Shown here piece after piece: positions 33,652 to 42,548 of a stretch of 64,000 nt of DNA. Positions within the stretch are counted from its first letter, which is position 1; each line of letters opens with the position of its first letter. The stretch comes from JBBSEZ01 sp038239195 (GTDB lineage Bacteria; Planctomycetota; Planctomycetia; Gemmatales; Gemmataceae). Under the pieces are notes generated by a model. It saw only the letters and a list, made by a program, of their open reading frames with translations, was not told the origin of the DNA and made no database searches. The stretch spans positions 1 through 64,000 of the forward strand of contig JBBSEZ010000002.1 of NCBI GenBank assembly GCA_038239195.1. The letters are read 5' to 3'. A program made the translations under genes and the position numbers.

Positions 33652-33828
33652 CCGGCGCCGGCCTCGCACTCCACCTCGGGGCCCTTCGCGGCCCGTTCCC
33701 CGCGAGCTCGCCTGTCATTGCGTTCCGCACGGAACATGACCGCAAAGTGAGCTTGTGCGCCACGTCGAACCCGGTATAGCGGCGGCACAACTCAAGGGCG
33801 GACCAGGATCGAACAAGGAGGCGTTCCC

Positions 33829-34728
33829 ATGAGCCCTACTGCGCAGCAGGGCGAGCAGTCGTCTAGGGGCCCGACGGTCGAGGAGCGACTCGAGCGGGGC
33901 GAAGTCGTGTACTACCCCGTTTGCCCGTTCGCCCTGCCGGAAGGCGACGATCGGCAATTCCTCCTCGAGCAGCAGCTCCGCAAACGGGTGCACAAGAACA
34001 TCAGTTACAACCCCCACACGGGCAAGGCCGGCGGGTTTCTCCCGCGCTCCCCCCGGCAAGCCGAGCGACTGCGTCAGATGCTGGAGTCCTTCTCCGCCAC
34101 CGCCACCGAATGGCTGGGGAAGGCCTTGCCGCGCTATCCCAAGGGATGGGCGCTCGACCGCGTCAGCTACCGCCCGGAAGAAGAATCGACGCGGCAGTTG
34201 GGCCAGCGGTCCCGGAACGACCTGCTCCACGTCGATGCGTTCCCGAGTCGGCCCACCAACGGCCATCGCATCCTGCGCCTCTTTGCCAACGTGAACTTGA
34301 CCGAGCCGCGCGTCTGGATCACTTCGGAACCGTTCGGCAAGTTGCTCGCGCGGTACGGCAAGGAGGTCGGCCTGCCCGGCCGTCAGAAGGCGCCCTGGGG
34401 CGCGTGGCTCAAGGCAGGCATGCTGCGCGTCTTCCGACCGGGCCAGCCGCCTCGCTCGGCATACGACGCCTTCATGCTCCGCATGCACGATTTCCTCAAG
34501 GCGAACGAGGACTTCCAGAAGCACGTCCCGAAGCAGGTGTGGAAGTTCGCGCCTGGCTCCGCCTGGATGGCGATCACCGACACCGCCAGCCACGCTGCCC
34601 TGAGTGGCCGGTTCGCTCTGGAACACTCGTACTTCATCGCCCCCCACGCCCTCGCGCTGCCCGGGGAGTCGCCGGCCGCGTTGCTGGAACAGGCGTGCGG
34701 CCAGCCCGTCCTGCGTCGGGTGGCATGA
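33829..34728 (+). CDS. Kdo hydroxylase (KdoO-like Fe(II)/2-oxoglutarate dioxygenase)
   Basis: 299 residues. Its core LLHVDAFPSRPTNGHRILR matches Kdo 3-hydroxylases closely: His134-x-Asp136 would be the first two iron ligands, and His266 (FALEHSYF) the third. The family hydroxylates Kdo in the LPS inner core, making Ko, and acts at the membrane. AGGAGG lies 6 nt before the ATG. It follows the glycosyltransferase run by 177 bp, supporting an envelope lipopolysaccharide role and implying that this organism makes Kdo-containing LPS. Confidence 0.87.
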   Translation: MSPTAQQGEQSSRGPTVEERLERGEVVYYPVCPFALPEGDDRQFLLEQQLRKRVHKNISYNPHTGKAGGFLPRSPRQAERLRQMLESFSATATEWLGKALPRYPKGWALDRVSYRPEEESTRQLGQRSRNDLLHVDAFPSRPTNGHRILRLFANVNLTEPRVWITSEPFGKLLARYGKEVGLPGRQKAPWGAWLKAGMLRVFRPGQPPRSAYDAFMLRMHDFLKANEDFQKHVPKQVWKFAPGSAWMAITDTASHAALSGRFALEHSYFIAPHALALPGESPAALLEQACGQPVLRRVA

Positions 34729-35108
34729 GATCGAGAAAGCCGCTTGCTTCGGGCCCAAACGCGAACTAGGGTCTAGCAGCAAACGAGCCCGCCAGCTTTG
34801 GTGGCGGTCCTCGGGGGGCGAGCTCGAACGTCTCGCTCGGATCACAACGCCTTTCATCCTCGAAAGGGCAAACTCCGCGAAAGCGGAGGACGCAAAGCGA
34901 CAGACCTTGCTCGCGACGGGCATGGTGGCTGCGCTGCCGAAGGGCTGGACCTCTGGCGAACCCACCGTCCATCCCGCGACTCACGGCTGCACGATGCGGC
35001 ACGGGGCCGTACCGATCCGAGGCTGGGAGCAATCCCGGTACGTCTGAGTTCGCCCTTGCTTTCCCTCCGTGGAATGGGTCAGATGCACCTTACTTGGCAC
35101 CGCGCCGC
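34729..35108. other. Intergenic region with two hairpins
   Basis: About 380 bp between convergent genes. It contains CCTTTC-atcctc-GAAAGG (34850-34867) and CTCCGC-gaaa-GCGGAG (34873-34888). The second is a tight tetraloop stem followed by GACGCAAAGCGA, a pattern of dispersed repeats and possible terminators. No supported gene. Confidence 0.5.
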
Positions 35109-36068
35109 TCAGGCTGGTTCCTTCTTGGCGGGCGGGTGCAGATTGACCCACCCGCCCTCTTCCATGATCTTCCGAATGTCGTCCCACCCGATGGCTTTCG
35201 GCGGTGGTTCACCTGACTTGGCAGGCGGCGTATACGGGATACTACGGATGGGCGTCTCGTTCGGTGGGATGGTGAGATAACGCCCCTCGGCCAAGTAATG
35301 CTTCATCTTGTCGATGTTCTCGTCCCCCGGCCTCTGGTCGGTCTTCAGCGCGGCCAGCGCCGAGAAGTCGGCAAACCTGTACAACGGTTCGCCCGACGCG
35401 GCATGCTGTACTTCCTCGTACCGCTTGGTGTCAGCTCGGTACGTGGTGTTCCATCCCTCCGGCCGGTAAACGAAGATGAGAGCGCCGACCGGCTTTGAAC
35501 CACTTCCCTGCGGCCCAACAAACATCACCGTGCCGCGCGCCTTTCCCTCGAACTCGACAAGGTTGACGCATCCCATGAGGTGGCCATAGGTCGCGGGATG
35601 CGCGTCTTTGAACACGACTGGAACGGTGAAGGCTTCGGCGGAAGGGAAGTTCCGCTTGATCTCGTCGAAGCCTTTGAGCCGCTCCCCCGGGGGCGGGTAA
35701 ATGTGGGCCTCCTCGATCATCAGGTTCCCCAGGCGCTTACCGTGGTATCTGGTCGGGCTCTTCCTGGGGTAGCGGTCGCGTATCTCGATCGCGGCCCTGG
35801 CTACAGAGTTGGTGCCGTTGAGCAACTTGATCTGCGAGGGCGAAACCCACGGGTCAGGCAACTTGCTCAAGGATGCATAAACCGTGCGGAACGCCTCCCC
35901 GACCTTGTCGGGGTTGACCGCTGGGGTAGCGAGGTATAGGTGCCACATGCCCTCTTCACTGGCCTTGACCCAGAACGCCGCGCGGGCCTCGAACCCGTCG
36001 CGGATGAGTTGATCGACGAGTCTCTGGCCGTCTTCGATGCGTTCTTCTACCAGAAGATCTGTATCCAT
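35109..36068 (-). CDS. Hypothetical protein
   Basis: 319 residues, no signal peptide or membrane segment. I do not recognise a family. The N-terminus (about 1-25) is acidic; the middle is mixed alpha/beta with LGNLMIEEAHIYPPPGE and GTVMFVGPQGSGSKPVGAL, the latter Gly-rich but not a P-loop. The C-terminal 60 residues are Pro- and Lys-rich, ending HPPAKKEPA. The coding sequence uses fewer GC-ending codons than neighbours, which might mark later acquisition. It stands alone, convergent with the Kdo hydroxylase gene. Confidence 0.65.
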   Translation of the reverse strand: MDTDLLVEERIEDGQRLVDQLIRDGFEARAAFWVKASEEGMWHLYLATPAVNPDKVGEAFRTVYASLSKLPDPWVSPSQIKLLNGTNSVARAAIEIRDRYPRKSPTRYHGKRLGNLMIEEAHIYPPPGERLKGFDEIKRNFPSAEAFTVPVVFKDAHPATYGHLMGCVNLVEFEGKARGTVMFVGPQGSGSKPVGALIFVYRPEGWNTTYRADTKRYEEVQHAASGEPLYRFADFSALAALKTDQRPGDENIDKMKHYLAEGRYLTIPPNETPIRSIPYTPPAKSGEPPPKAIGWDDIRKIMEEGGWVNLHPPAKKEPA

Positions 36069-36337
36069 TTGAATACCCCGTGCGGGTCAGCAGTGATGGC
36101 GCCGTGCAGACGTGCTTCCCTCGAAGCCTCTCCTCGATCTCGCCTTGCCCCAAGCGACCTGGCGCGGTATCCGGGGGTCGCCCCGCGGGGGGAAGACCGC
36201 GAAGGCCTGGCGCGAGCCTGGGAACGGCCCCGGTTCGCGCCTCGTCCTGGATTCTCCTCCTGCGCCGTCTGCTTCCTGCGTGGAGCTCACCGTGCCACGG
36301 CCTGGCCGCCCTGCCCGTCTCGGTTGGAGGCCGAAGC

Positions 36338-37114
36338 ATGTTTCGCCGTCTGTTTCTTGTCCTCCTTTTTCTCGTTTTGCCAACCGCCGCCCGTGCCGGC
36401 GCGCCAGGCGCTGGCCCACGCCCCGGGATCGTCTTCATCGCCGGCGGCATCGGCGGGCTGGACCCCCTGCAAACGTGGGGCCCGCTCGCCTTCGAGTGGT
36501 CCGGCGTCCCGCACGAGGTCTACGTCTTCGAGTGGACCCACGGCGTCTGCAGGCCTTTCCTCGACCTGCGCGACCACGATCACCTGATCGCCCAGGCCAC
36601 GAAGCTGGCCGAGCTCATCGCCCAGGTCAAGGCACGCGCCCCCGACTGCCCTGTCTACCTGGTCGGGCACAGCGCGGGCGCCGGGCTGTGCCTCGCCGCC
36701 GCCGAGCGCCTCCCCCCCGGCACCGTCGAGCGAATGGTGCTGCTGTCCGCGGCCGTGTCGGCCGGCTACGACCTACGCCCTGCTTTGCGGGTCACGACGC
36801 GCGAAATCGTCTCCTTCCACTCGACGCTGGATCGCGTGCATCTCGACTTCGGCACCACCGTGTTCGGCACGGTCGATGGGGCCCACTGCTCCGCGGCGGG
36901 ACTGAACGGCTTCCGCCCCCCCGAAGGCCTCGACGAGGAAGGCCGCTGCCTGTACGCGAGGCTGGTCCAGGTGGGGTGGGGCCCGGAGCGCATGCTCGAG
37001 TTCCAGGGCGGTTGGCACCACAGCACGACGATGCCGGTCTTCCTCACCTTGCAGGTCGCGCCGTGGCTGATGCCGCGCCTTCCGGGGTTGGATGCCGCCG
37101 CTCCCATGCGTTAG
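36338..37114 (+). CDS. Secreted alpha/beta-hydrolase-fold protein
   Basis: 258 residues. The first 20 residues form a signal peptide (MFRRLFLVLLFLVLPTAARA). The nucleophile elbow VGHSAGAG is present, preceded by a strand and followed by a helix, so it is an alpha/beta hydrolase. A late His pair (GWHHSTT) is the probable catalytic His. GGAGG lies 8 nt before the ATG at 36338; the longer frame from 36080 continues into noncoding sequence. Probably periplasmic esterase/lipase; substrate unknown. Confidence 0.8.
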   Translation: MFRRLFLVLLFLVLPTAARAGAPGAGPRPGIVFIAGGIGGLDPLQTWGPLAFEWSGVPHEVYVFEWTHGVCRPFLDLRDHDHLIAQATKLAELIAQVKARAPDCPVYLVGHSAGAGLCLAAAERLPPGTVERMVLLSAAVSAGYDLRPALRVTTREIVSFHSTLDRVHLDFGTTVFGTVDGAHCSAAGLNGFRPPEGLDEEGRCLYARLVQVGWGPERMLEFQGGWHHSTTMPVFLTLQVAPWLMPRLPGLDAAAPMR

Positions 37115-37217
37115 ACTGTCAAGGGAGGGGGAGCTGGGGCGTGCCCGCCCCGTCCCCGAGTCGTCTACCTTGCAGGAACCATCCGACGCACGGCCCGACC
37201 AACCGAGGTGCTGAACC

Positions 37218-37568
37218 ATGAGCGAGCCCACTTTTCTGCCCGACGCGGGCGTGACGACGAAAACCAAGCCCGTGGACGAGACGCGCACGCGCCGCTACCC
37301 GCCCTACCACGTCATCGTGGACAACGACGACGACCACTCCATGGAGTTCGTCATCGAGGTGCTGTGCAAGGTGCTGGGCTGCCCCGTCGAGCGCGCCTAC
37401 CAGTTGATGCTGGAGGCCCATACCTCGGGCCGGGCCGTCATCTGGACCGGCACGCGCGAGGTCGCCGAGCTCAAGGCCGAGCAGGTCCACACCTTCGCCG
37501 AGGTCCACCGCGACGGCCGCCAGCTCGGCCCCCTCGGCTGTAGCGTCGAGCCTGCGCCGGGCGCCTGA
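37218..37568 (+). CDS. clpS: ClpS adaptor of the Clp protease
   Basis: 116 residues. The ClpS core is clear: PPYHVIVDNDDDHSMEFVIEVL (the N-degron pocket Asn-Asp and Met) and CPVERAYQLMLEAHTSGRAVIWTGTREVAELKAEQV. ClpS delivers proteins with N-terminal bulky hydrophobic residues to ClpAP/ClpCP. The N-terminal extension (about 27 residues) is the part that enters the ClpA pore. ClpB in this window is not its partner; ClpA/C is not in the window. Confidence 0.88.
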   Translation: MSEPTFLPDAGVTTKTKPVDETRTRRYPPYHVIVDNDDDHSMEFVIEVLCKVLGCPVERAYQLMLEAHTSGRAVIWTGTREVAELKAEQVHTFAEVHRDGRQLGPLGCSVEPAPGA

Positions 37569-37571
37569 GCA

Positions 37572-37698
37572 GAGGAATTAGCCACGGATGAACACAGATA
37601 AGATAGAAGAGGAAAGAGCCGGGAAGGCGTCGGCCTTCTCCCTCCCCTACCTTTTCTTCCATCTGTGTTCATCCGTGTTCATCTGTGGCTAATTCCTC
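37572..37698. repeat. Long palindromic repeat (GAGGAATTAGCCACGGATG type)
   Basis: GAGGAATTAGCCACGGATGA (left, from 37572, running to 37599) is mirrored by the right arm 37661-37698, which ends GGCTAATTCCTC, with ATCTGTGTTCATCCGTGTTC inside. The right arm contains an extra copy of TGTTCATC. The loop is about 60 bp. This matches a type of dispersed planctomycete intergenic element I have met before, and it follows the clpS stop by 4 bp. Confidence 0.75.
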
Positions 37699-37783
37699 TT
37701 CTCTTCACATTGCCCCTCTTTCGTGCTATTTCTGTTCGTGGCGGTGCTCCCTTCTTGTGTCCCGCAGCGTGAGGGCCGGAGTC

Positions 37784-38623
37784 ATGGTCATCGAACCGCT
37801 CGCCATCGGCGTGTGCAGCTGGTCGCTCCAGGTCAAGAACGTCTCCGAGTTGCGACGCCTGCTCGACCGGCTCGGCGTCAACGTCGTGCAGCTCGCCTGC
37901 GGCGACCCCCACCACGCCGCCTGGGACGAGGGCGACGCCCTGCCCGAGGCCGTCCACGCCGCCGACTTCCAGCTCACCGGCGCCATGCTCGGCTTCCCCG
38001 GCGAAGACTACACCACCCCCGCCAGCATCCAGAAGACGGGCGGCTTCGGCGACCCCAAGACGCGCCCCGAGCGGCTGGAGCGCCTCGAGTGGGCGCTGCA
38101 CCGCACGCGCGCCCTCGGCCTGACCGACCTGATGCTCCACGCCGGCTTCCTCCCCGAGCCGAACGACCCCGACCGGCGGCCTTTCCTCGACACGCTGGGC
38201 CAGGTCAGCGCGCTGGCCGCGGCGAAGGGCGTGACGATCGCCTTCGAGACGGGCCAGGAGACCGCCGACCTGCTGCGCCGGACGCTCGACGATCTGAAAT
38301 GTCCGAACCTCAAGGTCAACTTCGACCCCGCCAACATGCTCCTCTACGACAAGGGCGATCCACTGAGGGCGGTGGAGGTGCTCGGCCCCGACATTCGCAG
38401 CGTCCACGTCAAGGACGCCAACCGGCCCCGGGTGCCGGGGGAGTGGGGCGAGGAGGTGCCCCTCGGCCAGGGCCAGGTCAACATCAAGGCGTTCGTCCAG
38501 GCCCTCCAGAAGGTCGGGTATCAGGGGGCCCTGTGCATCGAGCGCGAGGTCGGCGACCAGGAGGCGCGGCTGCTCGACCTGGCGCACGGCGTTCGCCACC
38601 TGCGCGAGTGTCTGGCTGGGTGA
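37784..38623 (+). CDS. Sugar phosphate isomerase/epimerase-like TIM barrel
   Basis: 279 residues, a single AP-endonuclease-2-type TIM barrel. It has the typical metal-binding signatures: LMLHAGF, IAFETGQE, LKVNFDPANML and SVHVKDAN, with a late CIEREVGDQ. These enzymes isomerise ketoses or act in inositol and sugar catabolism; the substrate cannot be set. No signal peptide, so cytoplasmic. GGAG lies 5 nt before the ATG. Stand-alone gene after a palindromic repeat. Confidence 0.85.
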   Translation: MVIEPLAIGVCSWSLQVKNVSELRRLLDRLGVNVVQLACGDPHHAAWDEGDALPEAVHAADFQLTGAMLGFPGEDYTTPASIQKTGGFGDPKTRPERLERLEWALHRTRALGLTDLMLHAGFLPEPNDPDRRPFLDTLGQVSALAAAKGVTIAFETGQETADLLRRTLDDLKCPNLKVNFDPANMLLYDKGDPLRAVEVLGPDIRSVHVKDANRPRVPGEWGEEVPLGQGQVNIKAFVQALQKVGYQGALCIEREVGDQEARLLDLAHGVRHLRECLAG

Positions 38624-38650
38624 GCCGAGCCCGCTCCCAGGAGCTTCACC

Positions 38651-38804
38651 ATGAGCCCTCGTCCTCCCATCCCGGACGTCCAGGAAGCGCTCCTCCGATC
38701 CATTGTCGCAGGGCCCGAGGACGACGCGGTGCGAATGGTGTACGCCGACTGGCTCAAGCGCCGAGGGCCTCAAGCCTCCGTGTTGTCCTGGTTCCGCTCA
38801 AAAA
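38651..38804 (+). pseudogene. TIGR02996-type gene remnant cut by a MITE-like repeat
   Basis: The first 39 codons (QEALLRSIVAGPEDDAVRMV, then YADWLKRRGP) match the Gemmata-associated TIGR02996 N-terminal domain. Normally about DPxRAEFI and a longer protein (LRR or other repeats) would follow. Here similarity stops at about codon 42, and the frame runs into the repeat at 38805, ending in random codons at 39001. A truncated gene is the simplest reading; a short expressed peptide is possible. Confidence 0.7.
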
Positions 38805-38906
38805 GGCGAGCGGCAGGAAAAAAACCTCCCTGTAGGACGGCCCTCCCGAGCCGTCGGGACGGCTCGGGAGGGCCGTCCTACAGGAAACCAACTCCTACCG
38901 CTCGCC
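38805..38906 (+). repeat. MITE-like palindromic repeat, copy B
   Basis: 102 bp. Terminal inverted repeats GGCGAGCGGCAGGA and CTCCTACCGCTCGCC. The interior is a near-perfect palindrome CTGTAGGACGGCCCTCCCG...CGGGAGGGCCGTCCTACAG. It is the cleanest copy of the family and abuts the TIGR02996 remnant. Confidence 0.85.
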
Positions 38907-38937
38907 CAACTGGTGGGGAAGGGCGAAACGGGCCTTC

Positions 38938-39525
38938 TTATTCGAGCCTGGCCCGGTGCCGCGCTGCGGTCCGGCGCAAGTCCTCCTCCGTGCCCAGATA
39001 GACGAGCTCCGCCGTGACGGTCAGTTCGATGCAGCCGCGGCCGCGCAGCAACCCCTCCCCCCGGGCCGTCGCCTCCACGACCAGCGCGTGGTGCGTCGAG
39101 CGAGCTCGCCGCAGCCCGCTCAGCAGCGAGTCCCGCTCCCGGGCGAACTTCGCTTGCAGGCCCGGCCCATGGGCCTTCCCCGCAATTTCGATCAGGCCCT
39201 TGTACGATTCCTTGACCTTCTCCTCCGAGAGCCAGGCCCAGTCGCGAGGCACCGTGGCGACCGAGTAGGAAGAGTTGCCGCGCTTGGCGGTACACGCCAC
39301 CGAGTGGCTGCGGACGTACCAGCCCGGCGGCGGAGAGTACGTAACCTGCTTGCTCTCCTTTTCGGTGCTGCCCACCTGCATGGAGATCGTGATGACCTGG
39401 AGCCGGTGCGCATCTCCCACCCGCGGCGCCTGCGCCACGGCCGCCCGAGGGACCAGCAGCGCGGCGGCGACAAAGGCGGCGCCCGCCCAGGTAAATCGTC
39501 GCTCGTTTCCTCTCGGTTGCGGCAT
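38938..39525 (-). CDS. Secreted protein of unknown function
   Basis: 195 residues from ATG at 39525 (GGAGG 5-6 nt upstream). A signal peptide spans about 1-30 (FTWAGAAFVAAALLVPRAAVAQ). The mature part is a beta-rich domain of about 160 residues, PPPGWYVRSHSVACTAKRG followed by helices and a final strand pattern GRGCIELTVTAELVYLG. No catalytic motif recognised. It lies downstream of repeat copy B and faces the SUMF1 gene divergently. Confidence 0.72.
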   Translation of the reverse strand: MPQPRGNERRFTWAGAAFVAAALLVPRAAVAQAPRVGDAHRLQVITISMQVGSTEKESKQVTYSPPPGWYVRSHSVACTAKRGNSSYSVATVPRDWAWLSEEKVKESYKGLIEIAGKAHGPGLQAKFARERDSLLSGLRRARSTHHALVVEATARGEGLLRGRGCIELTVTAELVYLGTEEDLRRTAARHRARLE

Positions 39526-39856
39526 GATCGTCCTCCGTGGGGGGCCGCGCTCGGCGTGCGTCCTGTTGGTAGGCTGATTGTACGCTCGCGCGCTCGGAGG
39601 GGGGCCCTTTGAGGAGGCCCCAAACGAGGCGGTGCGGTCGCGCCGCTGAGAAGATGTGCGGTCCAAGTAAGGAGGGGAGGCGTGCCGGCTCGGGCCGACG
39701 AAAGGATGAAGGGAGATGGCAAGCTCCTCCCCTGTCCCTTTCCTCGCCCCAGGTCGACAAACGACCGAGATTTTGTTTGACCGTGCGGGGCGACGCGGCG
39801 TATTCTCCCAGTGGGAAGGGACCAGGGCCCTCGATGCCCCCCAAGAGGGAAAACCG
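39526..39856. other. Divergent intergenic region
   Basis: 331 bp between the secreted protein (minus) and the SUMF1-type gene (plus). It holds a plus-strand promoter at 39777-39806. I see no further gene. Confidence 0.55.
39777..39806 (+). promoter_or_regulatory. Promoter of the SUMF1-type gene
   Basis: TTGACC (39777-39782) and TATTCT (39801-39806) with 18 bp spacing, 51 bp before the ATG at 39857. A fair sigma-70-type match in an AT-rich patch. Confidence 0.5.
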
Positions 39857-40705
39857 ATGAAGCGCGCGCCCCTCTGCACCACCGCCGCCCTCCTCGCCGC
39901 GCTGCTCGCCCTGCCGTTCGCGTTGTCGCTGCCGGGCGCCCCCGCGCCCGTCCGGCCGGCGAAGGGCTTTGCCAACAGCATCGACATGAAACTGGTGCTC
40001 GTCCCCGCGGGAAAGTTCCAAATGGGCGCGCCTGCGGGTGAGGGAGGCCGAGGGGCCGAGGGCCCGGTCCACGAGGTGGAGCTCACCCAGTCGTTCTACC
40101 TGGGCGCCTACGAGGTCACGCAGGGGCAGTTCCAGAAGGTCATGGGCACCAACCCCAGTTGGTTCTCGCCCACCGGCGTTGGCAAGGGCCAGGTCGCCGG
40201 GCTGGACGCCACCGCGCTTCCCGTGGAGAACCTGACCTGGGAGGAGGCCTCTACCTTCTGCCGGAAATTGTCGGCCCTCCCCGCGGAAACGAGGGCGGGC
40301 CGGGCCTATCGCCTACCCACCGAGGCGGAGTGGGAACATGCCTGCCGCGCCGGCACCACCACGACCTTCGGCCTCGGCGCCACGCTCGGGGTCAACGAAG
40401 CCAACTTCGGCAACCGGGTGCGGCGGCCGGAGAAGGTGGGGTCGTACAAGCCGAACGCCTGGGGACTGTACGACATGCACGGCAACGTCTGGGAATACTG
40501 CGCCGACCACTACGAAGACGGATACTACGCCAAGAGCCCGAAGAAAGACCCCAAGGGGCCGATCGCCGGTGGGCCCGTCGTCCGCGGCGGCGGCTGGGAG
40601 GTCGAGGCCCGGAGTTGCCGCAGCGCCACCCGCAGTTATGCCAGCCAGGCTCGCTATTACGCCATCGGCTTCCGCGCGGCCTGCACCACTTCCCGGGCCC
40701 GCTGA
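39857..40705 (+). CDS. Secreted SUMF1/FGE-type domain protein
   Basis: 282 residues with an N-terminal signal peptide (about 1-26) and one FGE-sulfatase (SUMF1) domain: LVLVPAGKFQMGAP, GAYEVTQGQFQKVMG, YRLPTEAEWEHACRAGT, GLYDMHGNVWEYCADHY and VVRGGGW. The fold is that of formylglycine-generating enzyme. In planctomycetes many secreted members act as binding or kinase-linked modules rather than sulfatase activators; whether this one keeps both catalytic Cys is uncertain. A promoter lies 50 bp upstream. Confidence 0.88.
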   Translation: MKRAPLCTTAALLAALLALPFALSLPGAPAPVRPAKGFANSIDMKLVLVPAGKFQMGAPAGEGGRGAEGPVHEVELTQSFYLGAYEVTQGQFQKVMGTNPSWFSPTGVGKGQVAGLDATALPVENLTWEEASTFCRKLSALPAETRAGRAYRLPTEAEWEHACRAGTTTTFGLGATLGVNEANFGNRVRRPEKVGSYKPNAWGLYDMHGNVWEYCADHYEDGYYAKSPKKDPKGPIAGGPVVRGGGWEVEARSCRSATRSYASQARYYAIGFRAACTTSRAR

Positions 40706-40888
40706 GGCCCGCGCGCTGGCCCCGCCAACCCGGCCCACCTCGGGCCCCTTTCCTGGGGTCATTTGCATTGTCCCCTTTCCTGGCCTAGCCTCTTCTAGCC
40801 GTGCGTTCCGCCCTGGCCTCGACGCCTTGGCAGCGCTTCCCACCAGAACACGCCCCCCGCTGGGCCCTCCGATGACTGGAGACGCTCG

Positions 40889-42433
40889 ATGAAGTCTGCC
40901 CCTGCCGAAGGGCTGCTGCTTGGCCACGTCGCCCCCGATACGCACGCCGCCACCAACGAGCGCGTCACCATCCGCGCCTCGCACCACCAGCGACGTCGCA
41001 TCCTGCGCAACCAGTTCGTCACCATCATCGACGCCCTGGCCCCCCAGACGGTCTTCCTCGGCCGGGTCGTCGGGGGCCCCTTCTTTCCGCCCCCGGCCGG
41101 CGAAGGCGGCGACATCCTTGCCGAGGTCGAGGTGCAGGGCGAACTGAGAGACAACCGCCCGCACGACACCAACAACCGCCCGGCGACCGGCTCGGCGGTC
41201 CACGAGCTCCGCGCCGACGACGTGCGCGCGATGCTGGGCCTGGCGGGCGACATGGTGCTGGGTTGCCTGTCTGGCCGGGACGACCTCGGCGTTTCTCTCC
41301 AGAGCAACAGCAAGGACGTGCTGCCGCGCAACGTCGGCATCTTTGGGACGGTGGGGTCGGGCAAGTCCAACTCGGTCCAGGTGCTCATCGAGGAGGCGTC
41401 CGCTGCCGGCTGGGCGGTGATCCTTCTCGACCTGGAGGCGGAGTACGTCGAGATGGACCAGCCGACCGCCCGGCCGGGCCTGGACGAACAGCTCCTCCGC
41501 TTCGGGCGCTACCCGCGCGGTCTGGACGACTTCCACGTCTATCACCCGGTGAGCTGCCCCAGCGACCGGGCCGGCAGCCAGCCGTTCACGCTGCGCATGG
41601 CCGACTTCGACGCCAGCATCACGGCCGAGCTGCTCCAGGCGACCCAGGGCGAGCGGAACGCCCTGGTGGACTGCATCGATCACTTCCAGCAGAAGTTCCA
41701 CACGCAGATCCGCACCAGCGAGGTCGAGCGGCAGAACGAACTGCTCGACGCCTCGCCACAGGCCAGGTTGCCCTACACCGTTCAGCTCCTCCGCAGTCGG
41801 GCCGCCGAGCGCTCGCCGCGCAACACGGAGTCGCTCGACTACGTCGGCCTGGCCAGCAAGCTGCAGTTGCTGCTCCATTCGGGGAGCTTCGACCAGCCCA
41901 ACCTCCGGGGCCTCGGCCCCGCGGAAATGCTCAAGCCAGGCCGGGTCAACGTCATCGACGTGAGCGTGGCTACCGACACCGTCAAGAACCTGGTGACGGC
42001 CGACCTGCTCCGCAAGGCGTTCGCCTACAAGATCGCCAACCCCGACGCCCCGCCGTCGTTGCTCGTGATCGAGGAGGCGCACTCGTTCATGAGTCGGGAG
42101 AGGGTGCATGCCATGCAGGCCACGCTTCAGATGCTGCGGAACGTGGCCCGGCGCGGCCGCAAGCGCTGGCTGTCGCTGGCATTTGTGAGCCAGCAGCCCG
42201 GCCATCTGCCCCCGGAGATCTTCGAGCTGTGCAACACGCGGCTCGTCCACACGCTGCGGAGCACCCACAACCTCGACAGCCTGATGGCGACGACCGGCGA
42301 CGTCACCCGCGAGCTCTGGGCGCGCTGCCCGCTGCTGGGCACGGGCGAGGCGATCCTCAGCACTCCGCAATTCCATCGGTCCGTCGTCGCCACGATTCGG
42401 CCCGCCGCCAGCAGCCGCCGGTTCGTGCGCTGA
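40889..42433 (+). CDS. HerA/DUF87-type ATPase
   Basis: 514 residues. An N-terminal HAS-barrel-like beta domain (about 20-140) is followed by a RecA-type core: Walker A GTVGSGKSNS (Lys159), Walker B LLVIEEAHSF near 390 and an arginine-rich region LRNVARRGRKRW. This is the HerA/FtsK-like hexameric DNA translocase plan used in end resection with NurA, or in defence loci. No NurA-like nuclease is adjacent; the next gene encodes chorismate mutase. GGAGACGC lies 6 nt before the ATG. Confidence 0.85.
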   Translation: MKSAPAEGLLLGHVAPDTHAATNERVTIRASHHQRRRILRNQFVTIIDALAPQTVFLGRVVGGPFFPPPAGEGGDILAEVEVQGELRDNRPHDTNNRPATGSAVHELRADDVRAMLGLAGDMVLGCLSGRDDLGVSLQSNSKDVLPRNVGIFGTVGSGKSNSVQVLIEEASAAGWAVILLDLEAEYVEMDQPTARPGLDEQLLRFGRYPRGLDDFHVYHPVSCPSDRAGSQPFTLRMADFDASITAELLQATQGERNALVDCIDHFQQKFHTQIRTSEVERQNELLDASPQARLPYTVQLLRSRAAERSPRNTESLDYVGLASKLQLLLHSGSFDQPNLRGLGPAEMLKPGRVNVIDVSVATDTVKNLVTADLLRKAFAYKIANPDAPPSLLVIEEAHSFMSRERVHAMQATLQMLRNVARRGRKRWLSLAFVSQQPGHLPPEIFELCNTRLVHTLRSTHNLDSLMATTGDVTRELWARCPLLGTGEAILSTPQFHRSVVATIRPAASSRRFVR

Positions 42434-42548
42434 CGCCCGAGGGCTCCTTGACCCGGCGCGCCGGTCTTGCGACAATCCCGCAACGCCTGGCGTTCGTGGC
42501 GCTGTCGCGCGAGCCAGCCCAGGCGCCTTCAGAAGGCGGGAGCAGCCG

